Part shown: piece after piece, positions 47,845 to 60,857 of the stretch
How positions within the stretch are numbered: position 1 is the stretch's first letter
Layout: every line of letters begins with the position of its first letter
NCBI GenBank assembly: GCA_958298945.1
Contig: OY282606.1
Location: 93,689,696-93,753,695, forward strand
DNA length: 64,000 nt
DNA from: Atherix ibis
Lineage: Eukaryota; Arthropoda; Insecta; Diptera; Athericidae
Direction: 5' to 3'
Program-made: the position numbers and the translations under genes
The notes under the pieces: model-generated
Told to the model about the DNA's origin: nothing
The model's input: only the letters and a program-made list of their open reading frames with translations
The model's database searches: none

Positions 47845-48752
47845 AATCGAAGTGCTGCTCAGCGAGCGCGTGGCCCATCCGCGAAAACAGGTGGTACTCG
47901 GAAGGGGCCAGGACTGGTGAATAAGCGGGGTGGGGTGGCACCTCCCAGTTGAGTGTCTCCAAGTAGTTTCGGGACCATTTTTGACGTGTGCGATGGTGCG
48001 TTGTCGTGGAAAAAAATCAGTTTGTCATGTCTTTGTTGATAATCCGTCCTTTTTTCACGCAGAGCTAGCTGCAATTTTATCAGTTGTTGGTGGTAGCGGT
48101 GGGCATTGATATTTTCACCAGGTTTCAACATCTCATAGTAGACGATATCCTGCTGATCCCACCAAACGGACAGCATCGTCTTCCGTCCGAACCGATTTGG
48201 TCTTGGGGAAGATGTTGATGGTTGGCCGGGATCAACCCACGATTTCTTGTGTTTAGGATTCTCGAAATATATCCACTTTTCATCGCCTGTCACAATCCGA
48301 TGCAGGAACGATTTTCTTTTTTGTCTGGCGAGCAAGATTTCGCATGTGTTTAAGCGTCGCTCCACGATAGGCATATCGTTCAATTCATGCGGCACCCATT
48401 TTTCGATCTTTTCAATCTTCCTCATGGTACGCAGACGCATGAAAATGGCTGGTTGAGTAACGCCCAATTGCTCCGCGAGCATTTTTTACGATTGGGTATC
48501 GTCTTCGTCCAAAAGAGCCTGCAATGGATGGTCCTCAACTTTCCTAGGCCGATTTTCACGCTTCTTGTCCCACAAGTCAAAATTGCCGTCTTTGAACCGA
48601 CGAAACCAATCTCGGCACGTTGTTTCCGATAAAGCACTGTCCCCATAGGCCTCCATAAGTATTCGATGCGATTCGGCAGCCGATTTCTTCAAATTGAAGC
48701 AGAAAAGCAGAGTTTCCCGAATATGCTCTTTTTTTGGCACAAAACTAGACAT
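47845..48752 (-). pseudogene. Mariner C transposase pseudogene
   Basis: It begins MSSFVPKKEHIRETLLFCFN at 48752, close to the Mos1 N-terminus. CAA to TAA at about 48486-48488 gives one in-frame stop (QS-stop-KMLAEQLGVTQ). The reading continues through KWVPHELND and RIVTGDEKWIYFENPKHKKS (D1 and its Glu intact) and KLIFFHDNAPSHTSK (D2). One extra C near 47970 shifts the frame. In the corrected frame the third catalytic residue is Glu (LAPSEYHLF) and the preceding SPD is SPV. Confidence 0.9.
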
Positions 48753-48923
48753 GATTACCAAAGGAAAAATGTATTTTGTTATACGAAATTGCTGACAAAG
48801 TGCACTGATTAATGTTGACAGATGTCAAACTCATAAAAAAAAAATATGGCGTGCCCATAGTAGCTTAATACGCTCACTCACGCCATCTATGACCAAACAG
48901 CGGATTTAAGCTTATACCCCTGG
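47845..48923 (-). mobile_element. Mariner C: Mos1-like (mauritiana) mariner, 3'-truncated
   Basis: The minus-strand 5' repeat is at 48923 (CCAGGGGTATAAGCTTAAAT on the minus strand) next to TA at 48924-48925. Similarity to mariner B ends near 47845, just after the codons for HFDS, and no right repeat was found. It lacks roughly the last 40-50 codons and the 3' end. Confidence 0.88.
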
Positions 48924-48925
48924 TA

Positions 48926-51240
48926 CATCAAAATCTGAATGTGAGGTATGTTTTTTTCCACTATATTTTCCGAAGATACCATCCTGACAATCGATAACCA
49001 TTCAATGTATAAAATAGTCTCCTGACAAACACCGGTAGTTATAGGAGATATCGGAGATTATCCAAGATTCATAGTGATTTGCAAGTAGTAAGTGGAGATA
49101 AGCTTTTTTGTTAATTATTTTATTTATTTCAGTTTTCAGTATCAGTTAGGCTTCAACATTTCAAAATATGTTATTTCTCGAAGAAAGAAAAATATTGTGG
49201 AATCATTAATTTTTTTGTAATAAAAATTCACCCTAGAATATTCGAAAAATCCCATCATCAACCGTAAATGTCTAAAGTAATTTTTTACAATTTACACCAA
49301 TAACACAATCTTTTTCTTCATTCAAGTAAAATTTTTAAAATAAATAAAATATATTATGCAAATAATTTTTTTTATGCATTCATAATATTTTTCAAATTTA
49401 AAGCTCTGTTGTCTCCTTGTGGCTACGTTGAAGCAAAAAAAAAATTAATATTTAATGGAAAATGTTTCTAACCCCAATTTCCATTTTTAAACCCAAACCA
49501 GATATGTGCATGATCCTGAGGCAAATTAAAATATTTCATCTGCAAACGTTGCCGTGCAAACAGTTACGACAGGACGTCTAATATCATCCCTGCTCTCAAT
49601 ATTTTTTACTCTCCTTTTTTATTAAAGCTAATTCGTTAACACTATATTCTGTATGAGTATTCATACATTTTCACAAATTGAACCCTATTTTCGGTCAATA
49701 ATTTAATGGAAATGTTCAACGTTCTCGAATAAAGTCATTACAAAACTTGCAAATGTACCACAACATAAACTTAAAAAGGGATAACACAGTATTTACAATA
49801 CAAAGCCATCTCTAGCATAAAGATAAAACGTTGTAAACTTCTAACAAGGCAAATCCTTAAACTCGATTAAAGTTGTAAATTTTTACAAAGACGTACAAAA
49901 AAAAAACACAGTTCAGGAGAGTGTAATTGACTACTATTGGAAAAGTGGAAGGATACTAAATGTTTCTTTGAGGGAAGTTTTCATAAAACTTTTTAGTTAA
50001 ATTTAGTTTTTGATACTTTCTATTATGTTATCTCATTTCTATTTTCAACACTTTGGATTAGATTTTTTTGAAAACAAGTAGTTTCTTAACAAGTGTACTT
50101 TTAGAAAAAGTGTTTTTAAAATCTTCTGTCCAGAGTATATTTTTTTGAATAACTAAAAAAACTTCTGTTCAAAATTGATATTCTTAAGAAATAAATTTGA
50201 AATGTGTGGGTGCATTTATTGTTAATCAAACCATTGTATTGTGGTCTTAAAAAAATTAATATTTAGTTGAAAAGGACATTTTTTTAAAAATTAAAATAGA
50301 GTAAAAAATATAAAATTTCGGTTCGCAAGGATCAATTAATTACTACTGAGATAAAGAGTATGGGCAATTTTATGAGATTACCACATTGTTTTCTGACTTT
50401 GAAGATTGAGTAATTTTCATAGTAAAAAAGAAAATATCCACAAAAATACCACCACCACTCAACAATTGAATGTAGTATATTCGTCGAATTTAAGGATATA
50501 GAACCTGAGAATAATTGTCTGACCTAGATTCGGTTTTTTGTACGTTCTACCAATTAAAGGGAAAATGGAAACAATAAAACGTGCAATTGTCCTTTTCTCC
50601 ATCCTGTGGGATATTTATTTAAGTTTTTTTTTACTATTTTCATTTTGCTTCTGCATTTTGCTCTTAATCCTGTATTATTATTGTATTATTATTATTTTGG
50701 GTTAAAAATCCTTTTTTTTTAAATTTTATAGTTTCAATGCAGATAAAGTTAACAATAGCCAAAATATAATATGGCAAAATATCCTATACTTCCGGTGCTA
50801 ATTTAACCATATTTTCAAAAGGAGCATTTTGTTCATTTGTAGCAGTAAACGATTCTGTATGACTTGAACAATGGCGATATGCAATGTGAACCAGTTACCA
50901 TTTTCGAATATTCAATTTGTAATTGAATTCGACAAATTTCTAATTTCATTTTATGATTATTTTTATATTTCTTATGAAAGAATCTGCAGAAAATGGTTTT
51001 CTTTTTTAAACATAAAAAATACTACGAAAATACTTAGTCCCTTCAAACAAAATAATGAAAACCAATACGATCCCGTCTTCTCTGCTCATAAAAAATTTGT
51101 TTATAAGCAACAAAAAAAAATCTTTTTTAAAATAATTTTTTTTTATATTTTGACAGGTGCAAAAAAGGTCACAAGCAGATCTAGATACTAGTATTGATTG
51201 ACATAAAGTGTTATGGGGAGTTTCCTCTGTTAGCGTATAT
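48926..51240. other. AT-rich intergenic DNA
   Basis: No supported feature. A 106-residue frame at 50871-51191 is Lys/Phe/Ile-rich and typical of chance frames in AT-rich DNA. Confidence 0.5.
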
Positions 51241-51259
51241 ATATGTGACCATATGTAAA

Positions 51260-51780
51260 AAAGCAAGAACGTGGAGCATAACTCTCGATCAAGTGGCTTA
51301 AAAAGACGAGAATGATGTTTGTATCCCGCTCTGAGAGCAACGGTCAGGAACCTTGTAAATTCCTAGATTAGGAGCACTCTAATAGTAAAAATATAGGCCA
51401 CGGGAGTCGAGGGGCCCCATAGAAATAGCAGATTTTATGCTCGGTTATCGTTCGGCATTTAAGTGGTGGCTGTGGTTGACAACTACAACGAGGGTACAAT
51501 CTACGGATCGCTGGTGGGAGATATTGGCGATTATCTCGGGCGCTGTCACTGCTAATGACAGCAGAGGTTTAGATGGGCCTCATCACTAGCAGTTGAGGTA
51601 TTCAGCTTGTAACTGATTACTGACTGCTAACAATCAGTTATGGTCGTCCGCTGATTGAGCATAATCTCAATCCCTATGATCGTAGGCGACTCGTGTTATT
51701 ATGTCTAACGACCGGTATAGTACGTTAAATAAACTGAATATTTTTGTATAGAGACACAATCTCCTCTCGAACACAAGGGA
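51260..51780. other. GC-richer island without assignment
   Basis: Around 51300-51720 the base composition is closer to even than in the surrounding DNA. Possible decayed coding sequence, but no frame stays open and no motif was recognised. Probably a retrotransposon relic. Confidence 0.3.
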
Positions 51781-52102
51781 CTTTGAGATCACCATGAAAA
51801 ATACCGTTGCGAACATAAAAGTGTTTATTGGGAAGGTAAAGGTGAATTTTTTTTTATAATGAGTAACACAAAATTCTCTTGCAAATGGATATTTATGTCA
51901 CGGTGGATTACACTGTTACGTGCATAAAAGTAGCATTGACATTTTTACGAAGTACTTTTGACTGAAGGGATTGTATTCAACGGGATTTGGGAGCCGCAGA
52001 TCTTGTGAGTGGATTCAATCTTGTGAGGGGATTACATATCAAATATTTGTTTAAGAACAGTCCTAAGTATGAAACTTTAGTTAGATTTTTATTGTCATTA
52101 AA

Positions 52103-52460
52103 TTATGTGGAAAATAAAATTAATTTAAGTAGCTGCAATTTACAGAAGAGAGTAAAAGCTTACAGAGGAGGGTAAAAGATACATAAACCCTTTTGTGTTA
52201 ACTAGTACTAAAATGATTTTGAATTTGGTTGTGAAGAATTTCGGAAGCACGATGGAGATTTTATTAATTGTGAGTTCATGACTGAGGGCAATATAGTTAC
52301 GTGGAAAATAAAATTCATTTAAATAGCTGCAATTTACGGAGGAGAGTAAAAGCTTACAGAGGAGGGTAAAGTTACATGGACACTTTTGTTTTAACTAGTT
52401 CTCAAATGAGTTTTGAATTGGGTTTGGAGAATTTTGAAAGCACTTTGGAGATTTTTGTTA
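52103..52460. repeat. Tandem duplication, about 198-bp unit, two copies
   Basis: GTGGAAAATAAAATTAATTT with AGCTGCAATTTAC and AGAGTAAAAGCTTACAGAGG recurs about 198 bp later in slightly changed form. Both units then run through AACTAGT and AATGA.TTTTGAATT.GG. The second unit joins the Jockey relic that follows. Confidence 0.8.
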
Positions 52461-52745
52461 GTTGTTAGACAACGGATCAGGTCGTATTATCTGCATATAA
52501 AAAAATATTGTAGAGGATTGGGCCAACTATGCTACCCTGTGGAACACCAGCAAAAATCGGAACGATCTTCGATAATTCATTGGCCGATTTGTAACGAATG
52601 ATTTAAGTATTCGGTAATATGTGAACAAAAAAGTCTCCCCTTCAATATTCAGAGTAAGCTCGGGTGCCAGAGTGGATCCAAGACTTGACTAATATCCAGA
52701 AATATACCGGGACAATGCTCTTTACTTTCTAAAGAGGCGAATTTA
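52380..52745 (-). pseudogene. Jockey-like RT relic, minus strand
   Basis: Read on the minus strand from 52740: LESKEHCPGIFLDISQVLDP then LWHPSLL, matching the RT motif A region (.FLD.S.AFD.VWH.GLL). Near 52570 it gives FAGVPQGSIVGPILYNIF, the motif B box. It then jumps directly to LYADNTT, where the catalytic YADD has become YADN and the usual residues between are deleted. Further downstream it decays. Confidence 0.7.
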
Positions 52746-54570
52746 TGACATTACTGGGTAAAAAAAATTATATGCTCTCAATTTTACACTAATTCAATCT
52801 TGTACATTCAAGACCTGCGATTATAATTCATTTTATTTGAACATTTTTTGAACATTTTCAACTGAAACATACTTCAAGCTATAAGCGGAAAAGTTAAGTG
52901 GTTTGTGGTTATGAGAATTAGAAGTTTGTCTGTTTGTTAACTTAATAATAGTTTGGTAAGTTCCAGATATTCTAGACGGTAACTTGATGAAGAAAACTAC
53001 AGCTGACAAGCTTATATGCGGGTAACAATTGTTGTGTGTAAATTTTGGTCGTCTTGCTTATCACCTGCACTTGTAGTCGTATAATTGTTGCCGGTTAGAG
53101 TTCCAAATAGTCTCATTTAATAATGAATAATTTGAACTTGTACAGTATCTAAAAAGCAGGTGAAAATATCTACAAATTCTATTTAAACAAGGAAATTTAC
53201 ACAAGCTACACGAATCTTCATTTATTATTTATGTTGAAAAACGAATTTGACATTTTCTCAATTATCTCCTAGTTTCTACAACTATTTATATCTTAGCTAT
53301 GATGATTTTACTCAAAATATCTTGTCATGCCATAATATCTTGTTTTAGTTAACAAAAACTTTTGTAGAAAGCAAGCATATGTAATTTTTCTAAAATATCC
53401 GAAATTGATTCTTTGGCGATTGACAAAAATAGCTGAAAAAAATAAAAATTTTCTTCTAGAAATTTTTGCCAACGAAATCAATTTTCTATTTTTACATATT
53501 TTTAAATGGAAAATATTTTATTACGCCTCTGAGCTTCTTTGATATATACGAGAATGTGTACGTACATATATGAACTAGTTAAGAAGGATTTTTTTTATTT
53601 TTAAAAACTCTTGACAGAAATATATAAATTAATAAACCAAACGTTTACTGTAGATAATTTTTTAAATTTTTCCTTTGAACAAAAAATTTTCGCAAAAAAC
53701 TACCAGTGGAATAAAAAATTAAGCACATTTTTTTTAATTCCAAATTTAATAAGATTTTCTTAATAAGAATGAATGAAATTTGTCTACATTCAATTCGTAA
53801 TAGAAAGAAATATCATCTTCGGTTTTATTAAAAATATAAAAAAAATTTTGTGGGTGTTATAAAAAATTTCAACAAAAAAAAAATTATAGTTGAAAAATAC
53901 CAAAATAATTTTCATTTTGAAAGAATAATAATTTTCTAACAAACAAAATATCAAAGGCATATTCAGTTTAATTCAAACAAAGTTTCGATAAAGTTTCAAA
54001 AAGTGAAATTGAACTTATTGTAATTTAAAAGATAAATGAAACTTTTTTCTATAAAATCTTAGTTAAGATTTAATTAAATTTTTAATAGGAGAAGTGGCGG
54101 AGAAATTTAGAGCAATTTTTGTGTTAAGCTTGGTGAATTCTCGAGTTTGACTTTCGAACGTTTTTGGAACATTCACAAATTTTTTTTGTGACATAAATAA
54201 TTCTTGGTGGGCCGAGAAACAGTGAAATACAAATCTGGGTTAAGAAAGCCTTCAATATATTGAAAAGTGATGAAAATGTGGAGACTGCCTTTCAAGGATT
54301 TCTTTATAGAAAAGACTTCTTGAATGCTCAGAAAAATGAGTTCTTCTCAGCCACCTGTCACTTTAACAGTGGTCCCCATCACCCCTTGTGACTTCTTAAA
54401 TGCTCAGAAAAGGGAATTACTGAGGGCCTCCTCCCCCCTTGTAACTTTTTCTCTGTCACACAAGATCAAAAAACAATTGAAAATATGTTAACTTGACACT
54501 ATCGCTACCATCCAAAGGAGTGTAATCGAAGAGCTGAGGGCGATTCGAGTTGAATCCTTTAACTACCGAT
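52746..54570. other. AT-rich intergenic DNA
   Basis: No supported feature. Near 54310-54440 there is an imperfect short repeat of a GACTTCTTGAATGCTCAGAAAA-like block. Confidence 0.45.
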
Positions 54571-54573
54571 ATA

Positions 54574-55829
54574 CGAGGGTCGTTCAATAAGTCCTTAGAA
54601 AAAGATGGAAAAAAACTGTTTTTAAAAAAAAAAAATTATTTTTCAACATAATCTCCTTTTAGCTCTATACATTTTTCCAACCGTTTTTCCAAAATTTTTA
54701 TCCCGTCCAAAAAATATGATTTCGTAAGTTCTGCAAAATACTCATCCGTTTGAGCAATGACGTCCTCGTTGGAAGTGAACCGTCGTCCGCCAAGCCATTT
54801 CTTCAGATTGGGGAAAAGAAAACAGCCACTCGGGGCCAAATCTGGTGAACAAGCGGGATGCTGCAACAATTCCATTCTCAATTCTACAATTTTGGCCATG
54901 GAAACAGCGCAGGTGTGCACACGCGCATTGTCCTGATGCAAGAGGATTTTATTCTTCTTCAGATGGGGGCGTTTCTCTTTGATTTCCTCGCTAAACCGTT
55001 GCAATAACGACGCGTAATACGCTCCTGTTATTGTTGTTCCTTTTTCCAAGTAGTAGATAAAAATGATGCCCTGCGAATCCCGAAAGACCGTGGCCATCAC
55101 AGGTTTTGCCTTCTTCGGAGCCCGTTCACCCTTGAAAATCCACTGTGATGACTGTCTCTTCGTTTTTGGAGTGTAGTAGTGTATCTAGGTTTCGTCCACA
55201 GTGACATATCGACGAAGGAATTCGGCAGGATTGCGATGAAAGAGTGCCAACATAGCCTCAGAGTCCACTGCACGATTGCGCTTATTCTCCTCTGAGAGCA
55301 AACGCGGCACCCATCTTGCCGAAATTTTTAACACAGACAATTTTTCATGCAAAATTAAAGCGACTGTACCTTGTGATATGCCCGTGGCCTCAACTAATTC
55401 GCGCACTTTAATTCGCCGATCGTTTAAAATCAGATCGTGGATTTTGTCGATGATTTCAGGAAAGACACCTCAACTGAGCGTCCTGAACGATGTTCATCTT
55501 TTGTGGATGAACGGCCACGTTTAAATTCATTTACCCAATTGTAAACAGTCGCAAACACAGGTGCAGATGTGCCATGAACTGCATCCAACTCGGCTTTGAT
55601 TTCTTTCGGGATTAAGCCCTTCAAATGGAGATGTTTGATGACAGCCCTAAACTCGCTTTTTTCCATTGTTATGCACAAATAAATGTCGCTAACTTTAATC
55701 GACGATAGAAATTGACCTACGCTATGGATCGAGCTGATCCTGTCGATAATGCTACTTACAAAAAAAATATTTACAGACACTACGAGCACAATTTCTTGGA
55801 TTTTCTAAGGACTTATTGAACAACCCTCG
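54574..55829 (-). mobile_element. Mariner G: irritans-type mariner, 1256 bp
   Basis: Terminal repeats CGAGGGTCGTTCAATAAGTC at 54574 and the reverse complement ending at 55829, with TA at 54572-54573 and 55830-55831. Complete element with both ends. Same lineage as E and F. Confidence 0.95.
54636..55666 (-). pseudogene. Mariner G transposase pseudogene
   Basis: It starts at 55666 with MEKSEFRAVIKHLHLKGLIP. One base is lost near 55460 (EVSFLKSS instead of EVSTPEII), shifting the frame. After this the helix-turn-helix region and linker ARWVPRLLSEENKRNR are open. TGG to TAG at about 55185-55187 stops the chain right after TVDET (D1). About 15-18 bases are missing near 55100 (AKKAKP-VMATVF). The FIDYLEKG motif is FIYYLEKG. 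D2 is kept in LLHQDNARVHTC. The third catalytic Asp is Gly (LAPSGCFLF). The end, IELKGDYVEK-stop, is complete. Confidence 0.92.
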
Positions 55830-55831
55830 TA

Positions 55832-57205
55832 GCTTCCCAAGAGATGTATTGTATGAAAATGAATCAAAATCAGTATCATCGCTTGATTTTTATGGAAAAC
55901 ATAGATTCTAAAATAATAATAATAAAATTTTATACATTTAACAATCGAGGGGGGTATTTTTTATATCGACAACTGATCCAAAAATTAAAAGATCTCATCC
56001 GAAAAGCTACTTTCTCACATGTTAATCACAGCTTATTAATATAAAATTATTTACTCTCTCATTCAATTAGAATTATTTTATATGAATTCTTTCCTTTAAA
56101 AAAAAAGATACTCAATTTATCTGGCAAAGAACATATAAATGAGTATCTGAAAACTAATAGCCGCAATATGAACGTGTATATAAAATGCAGATCGCATAAG
56201 AAAACTACACTCCAGACTATGTTAATTCCAGCAGTGAAAATAATTTTTTGGGTGCATAAAAAAAACGCGCCTCTTTGGACAGTAATTATATTAACCCATG
56301 GGCTTGTGTTTTGTAAGATTCCCAAAATGATTTCGATTATTGCGCAATATAATTATGATATATTAGTGCAGTATGCTGGAATATGTTCTCGCTGTTGAAA
56401 TATATTTAATCTTGTAATTAAGAATGGAAAACGTGAACTGCCTGTCGACAAGTCTCGATGGACGAATGCCTTTACATAGAAAAATTGCCGATATTAATGT
56501 ATCACACGTGACTGAATCCCAGCAATTTCTTCAATTTCCATCTCCATATAGTGTGCACAGCATCTACGTGTATGATGCATCTCCAGCTACATGTTATTTT
56601 CGGCAAACACATGTCATAGAACATTTATAATACAAAACTCTGCCAACTTTTACAAATGTCTATACATTCCCTTACAACTTAAATATGTACTCAGCTTCAA
56701 CTTAATACTTGGAAACTTTGCCCTACAAGATATGGAAACGTTCTGGTTTCTTAATTATTCATTTTATTGTAAGTAAAGTAGTCTCACAGCCATACATAAA
56801 TAATTATTTTGGTAATTCTATCAAAAATAGACCTCTCGGTATTTATTATTATTCATTGATGTGTACGAATATATCAAAGCAGATGATGGAATCGAACAAA
56901 ATATTTATATTAAATGTTCTAACAAGAAAATATCGAAATAATTTGGTTAATTTTTTTAGCATAAAATATAAATATGCTTTACGATATAGAATTCATAAAA
57001 GTTTACGATATCCTTAATTGATAATTACACAAAATATCAATGAGATAGGGTTAATACTAAAAGCAGACCCTTAATATCTGCGAGAGTACGAGCAGAAAAG
57101 GTATTAAACTTCAAGAAAACTCATCGATCAGTATTGCTAATATAGTCTTTCAGAATTATGGAAAAAACTCTAGGATATTAATCATTTATCGGAAAGATAG
57201 TTCTT
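55832..57205. other. AT-rich intergenic DNA
   Basis: Several overlapping short frames (for example 56424-56630, 56709-57017) show no motifs, and no gene is claimed. Confidence 0.45.
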
Positions 57206-57206
57206 C

Positions 57207-57654
57207 TATTAAAATTCTGGAACTCATAAGAATCATAAAATTTACTCATAATTAAAATAAAAATGAAATAAATTTTGTGCTATGAGAAATTCTCAATAAT
57301 AAATCGATATTTTTTTAACTTGTCACAAAATTATGATTTTTTTTTTAAATTTCATCTATTTTTTTAAGATAACATAAAAAGGACCTAAATTGAAGTTAAA
57401 ATTTCGGCTTTCATTGAAGGCGTCTATTGTTTCTGATTTATCAGGATTCACCAACAGTTTTACATATTTTTTCAATATAAATGTAATCGAGGAGTGTCAA
57501 ATCGGACGATCTTGTAGGTCAATTGACGTGTTCTTTACTTGAAATCACATTGTTGCCAAATTATATATCTCTGGTGAATCGATAGGTTTGCGTTAGTATG
57601 GACAGTAGCGACATTTTGTTGGTACCATACATCTTCAATGTTTAAAAGTTTTTT
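57207..57654 (-). pseudogene. IS630-like transposase relic, tandem unit 1
   Basis: The minus strand gives NIEDVWYQQNVATVHT (compare .D.WFQQDGATCHT, the second catalytic block, here with the Asp changed to Asn) and then FGNNVISSKEHVN-stop-PTR and SSDLTLLDY (compare F..R.ISR...VNWPPRSCDLTPLDYF). It is followed by a second copy with a 448-bp period. Confidence 0.6.
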
Positions 57655-58090
57655 TATTAAAATTCGGAAACTCGTACGAATTATGAAATTCACTTGAAAT
57701 TAAAATTAAAATGAAATAAATTTTTTGTATGAAAATTTTTCAATAATAAATCGATATTTTTTTAACTTGTTACAAAATTATGATTTTTTTTTAAATTTCA
57801 TCTATTTTTTTAAGATAACATAAAAAGGACCTAAATTGAAGTTAAAATTTCGGCTTTCATTGAAGGCGTCTATTGTTTCTGATTTATCAGGATTCACCAA
57901 CAGTTTTACATATTTTTTCAATATAAATGTAATCGAGGAGTGTCAAATCGGACGATCTTGTAGGTCAATTGACGTGTTCTTTACTTGAAATCATATTGTT
58001 GCCAAATTATATGTCTCTATTAAATCGATGGGTTCGCGAGATGTATGGACAGTAGCGCCATTTTATAGGTACCACACGTCTTTAATCTTT
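57655..58090 (-). pseudogene. IS630-like transposase relic, tandem unit 2
   Basis: It repeats unit 1. About 215 bp (57779-57993 versus 57331-57547) are identical except for a one-base difference in a T run, while the flanks of the units differ at many places. This patchy identity is what gene conversion or a recent partial duplication would leave. Confidence 0.6.
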
Positions 58091-60855
58091 TCAAGGAAAT
58101 AATCGTTGACTATTAAGAATAAACTTCTATTCTTATTATATCGGTAGGATTTTTAAGAGGATAAGAACCTTAAGAAAATATTTTTTTCCAGAAGATTTAG
58201 TTTTTAGAAATGATTTTAAGCATATTGACACTATCTGACCATAAATTTTACTGGCGAGCAAGCCACAGCAAAGAGTACATTTTTATGGGGCTGCACAATC
58301 ATGCCTCGAATATCTCTTGTGGATTTGTATCACGTCAGAAGCGACAATTTTCCTTGTTAACAAAACTATTGAGCCAAAAAAAAAAAAAAGTCGCAAAAGC
58401 CGTTTTCGGTGAATAATCACAAATTGACAAATTTATTTTCAAAGTAAATAATAAAATGATTAATTATGTTGAGTAAAATTAATTAACAAACTTTGACAGA
58501 TAACAGCTGGTTTGACAGTTAAATCTATCCGAAGTTCTGCCACACCAACAAAAATACCAAGAAATATTTTTTTTTTGCCAATAAAACTTGAACTCTTTGA
58601 AAAGTGATAATGATTTTCAAATAGTAAAAGTTTAGAAAATTACCACTTAATATACCATATTTAATAAATATAAGCTTTATTATTCATATTTCTACATTGA
58701 ATAAAAGTTTTTTTTTGGAATCAGACACAAAGTCGTCAAAAATATCAGTTAAATTGAAAAATTCCTATCAAAAGGGTTTATATTGAAATCATTTCTAATT
58801 TGAATGTTTTAATTAAAATATTTCCACACAAAAAAAAAAAACAACGTACAAACTGTATAAAAGTTAGTATAATAAATACTGATTAGAATCAGTTTGGAAT
58901 AAAGCGTATCTCGACACTATTTATGGTACAAAAAATAAAATTTTTTATAAAAATTATTAAAAATATCAGAAATTTTCACTTATTGGAAAAATAAAAGCCT
59001 CATTAATTTTAATCTTCACAGATGGGATAAACATTTTCATAGCTAATCCTCATTATACACTAACTTTATTAACTTTTAAACGGTTTAGCTGAAAATTTTC
59101 ACAATTTATCTTATTCACAAAGGATGTGGTTATGACAAGATTCTAATAGGCAATATAATCTATCTTAAAGTGTTCGTAATATTTCATTTCAAGTACATAT
59201 TTTTCATGTAGATGATATTATATATAAAAACTAAAGCTCAGAGTTGTGTGCGACGGAAAATTCGAACAAGTGGATTTTTTAGACTGACTAGCTTATTATG
59301 CTGCTTTTAACTTGTAGGCGTAGATAATGTATAAAAGTTGCTGATGACTAGATGTACCATATATTCAACAAGTCTAAAAATTATGTAATCCTTTCTTAAG
59401 GATTTAATAACAATATTCAAAGAATATGTTCTGAATTTGCATTTTGCTGTTTCACTTTTATTAAGTATTTTTTATTTTTATTTTTCTTAATTAAAAACAA
59501 ATCTGAAATTTCTGTAAAGGATCACATTACAAGTATTTTATAATGTTTAAAAGAAAATTTCTACAAACATTTGATTTTTGTTCTTATAATATATGTTATA
59601 AACCATCAATCAAGTTTCATTTTTATTTTTTTTTAATAATAATTTTTAATCAACGCAAAAAAAAAATATTAATTAAAATATATTTTGTTCACCATTTTAC
59701 AGGTTTCATTATTCAATTTCGATCTTATATAAATTTCATGTACTCGTAAATTATCTAATAAATATGTGGCAATTTATCTTTTGCCTAATAAATTATGGAA
59801 TATAATTTAACAGAAAAAATACAATTACCAACAAAAAAAAACTAACAAATGTTTAGTTTTTGGGGGAGTATAAACTTATCAAAAACATCCTCTTATTGTT
59901 AATTGATGTCCTTTAGTGCGACTCTATCTTATCATTATAATTTTCCAAATAGCAAATAATCATAAAATATTCTTGACTATAAATTTCTGGAAACTTTTCT
60001 CTTGTTTTGTTGAATTATTACTTTTTCCTTGACTCACCCAAATATAAGAGAACAAAAGAAAAACGAAACGATGAAAATGAATTGAATTTGTCCTGGCAGA
60101 TCTTCTTTATTTTCCTTACCCATTTTACTTACATTAAACAGACACACCCACAAACACTATAGTGGCATTGAAAATTCATTGCACCTGTTGTTAAGGATAA
60201 TATCCTGCTAGTGGGTTTGGTCGTTGTTTTTTTAGCCACTTAGCTCATTCTACTAAAAAGACAATGTTTTCTTTAATGTTCTGTATTAGATACTGTGTAA
60301 AATATAGCATTAAAGGAAACTAGAGAAGTCCTTGTCGTGACAAAAGATATTTGAAGGAGTTAAAAAAATCTTACAAAAGCTAAATGACTATTAAAAGTAG
60401 ATGGTTGTGACGTTATAAGAGGGTTAGTCCTCTTTATAAGCAAGTCTGAACTAACATATATAATATTTTTATGTAATCCTTTTAATTGGTGGTATTTTAG
60501 TCTTTGCTTTTTAGTCTAATATGAATTCGTTTTTTCCCTTAAGTCATCAAATCAATACTATTTTGGGTTTGAATTCTTCACAACTTTCTGCTAATGGAAT
60601 CATATTTTCTATTAATTTCTTCACCAATAAATGCTTTAGATATTTTTAAATAAAGATTGATTATAGAGTTTATATATGTGTATATTGATATTTAAATGAT
60701 TTTTTTCATTTAAATATCTTGATTTAAATACGAAATTTATGATCTTAGCAATTGTTTAGTAATTTTTGTTTATTTATTTTATTTCTTTGAAATTTGGTAA
60801 ATATTTTTTTAACAATATTTTTGATATTCACTAATATAACTGATATATTATATTG
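58091..60855. other. AT-rich intergenic DNA
   Basis: No supported feature. Confidence 0.5.
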
Positions 60856-60857
60856 TA

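Noticed and set aside
50871..51191. 106-residue frame
   Set aside because: Biased to Lys, Phe and Ile as expected by chance at this composition. No family features.
56059..57017. Cluster of short frames of 60-100 residues
   Set aside because: Mutually overlapping on both strands, with no motif and no conserved splice signals.
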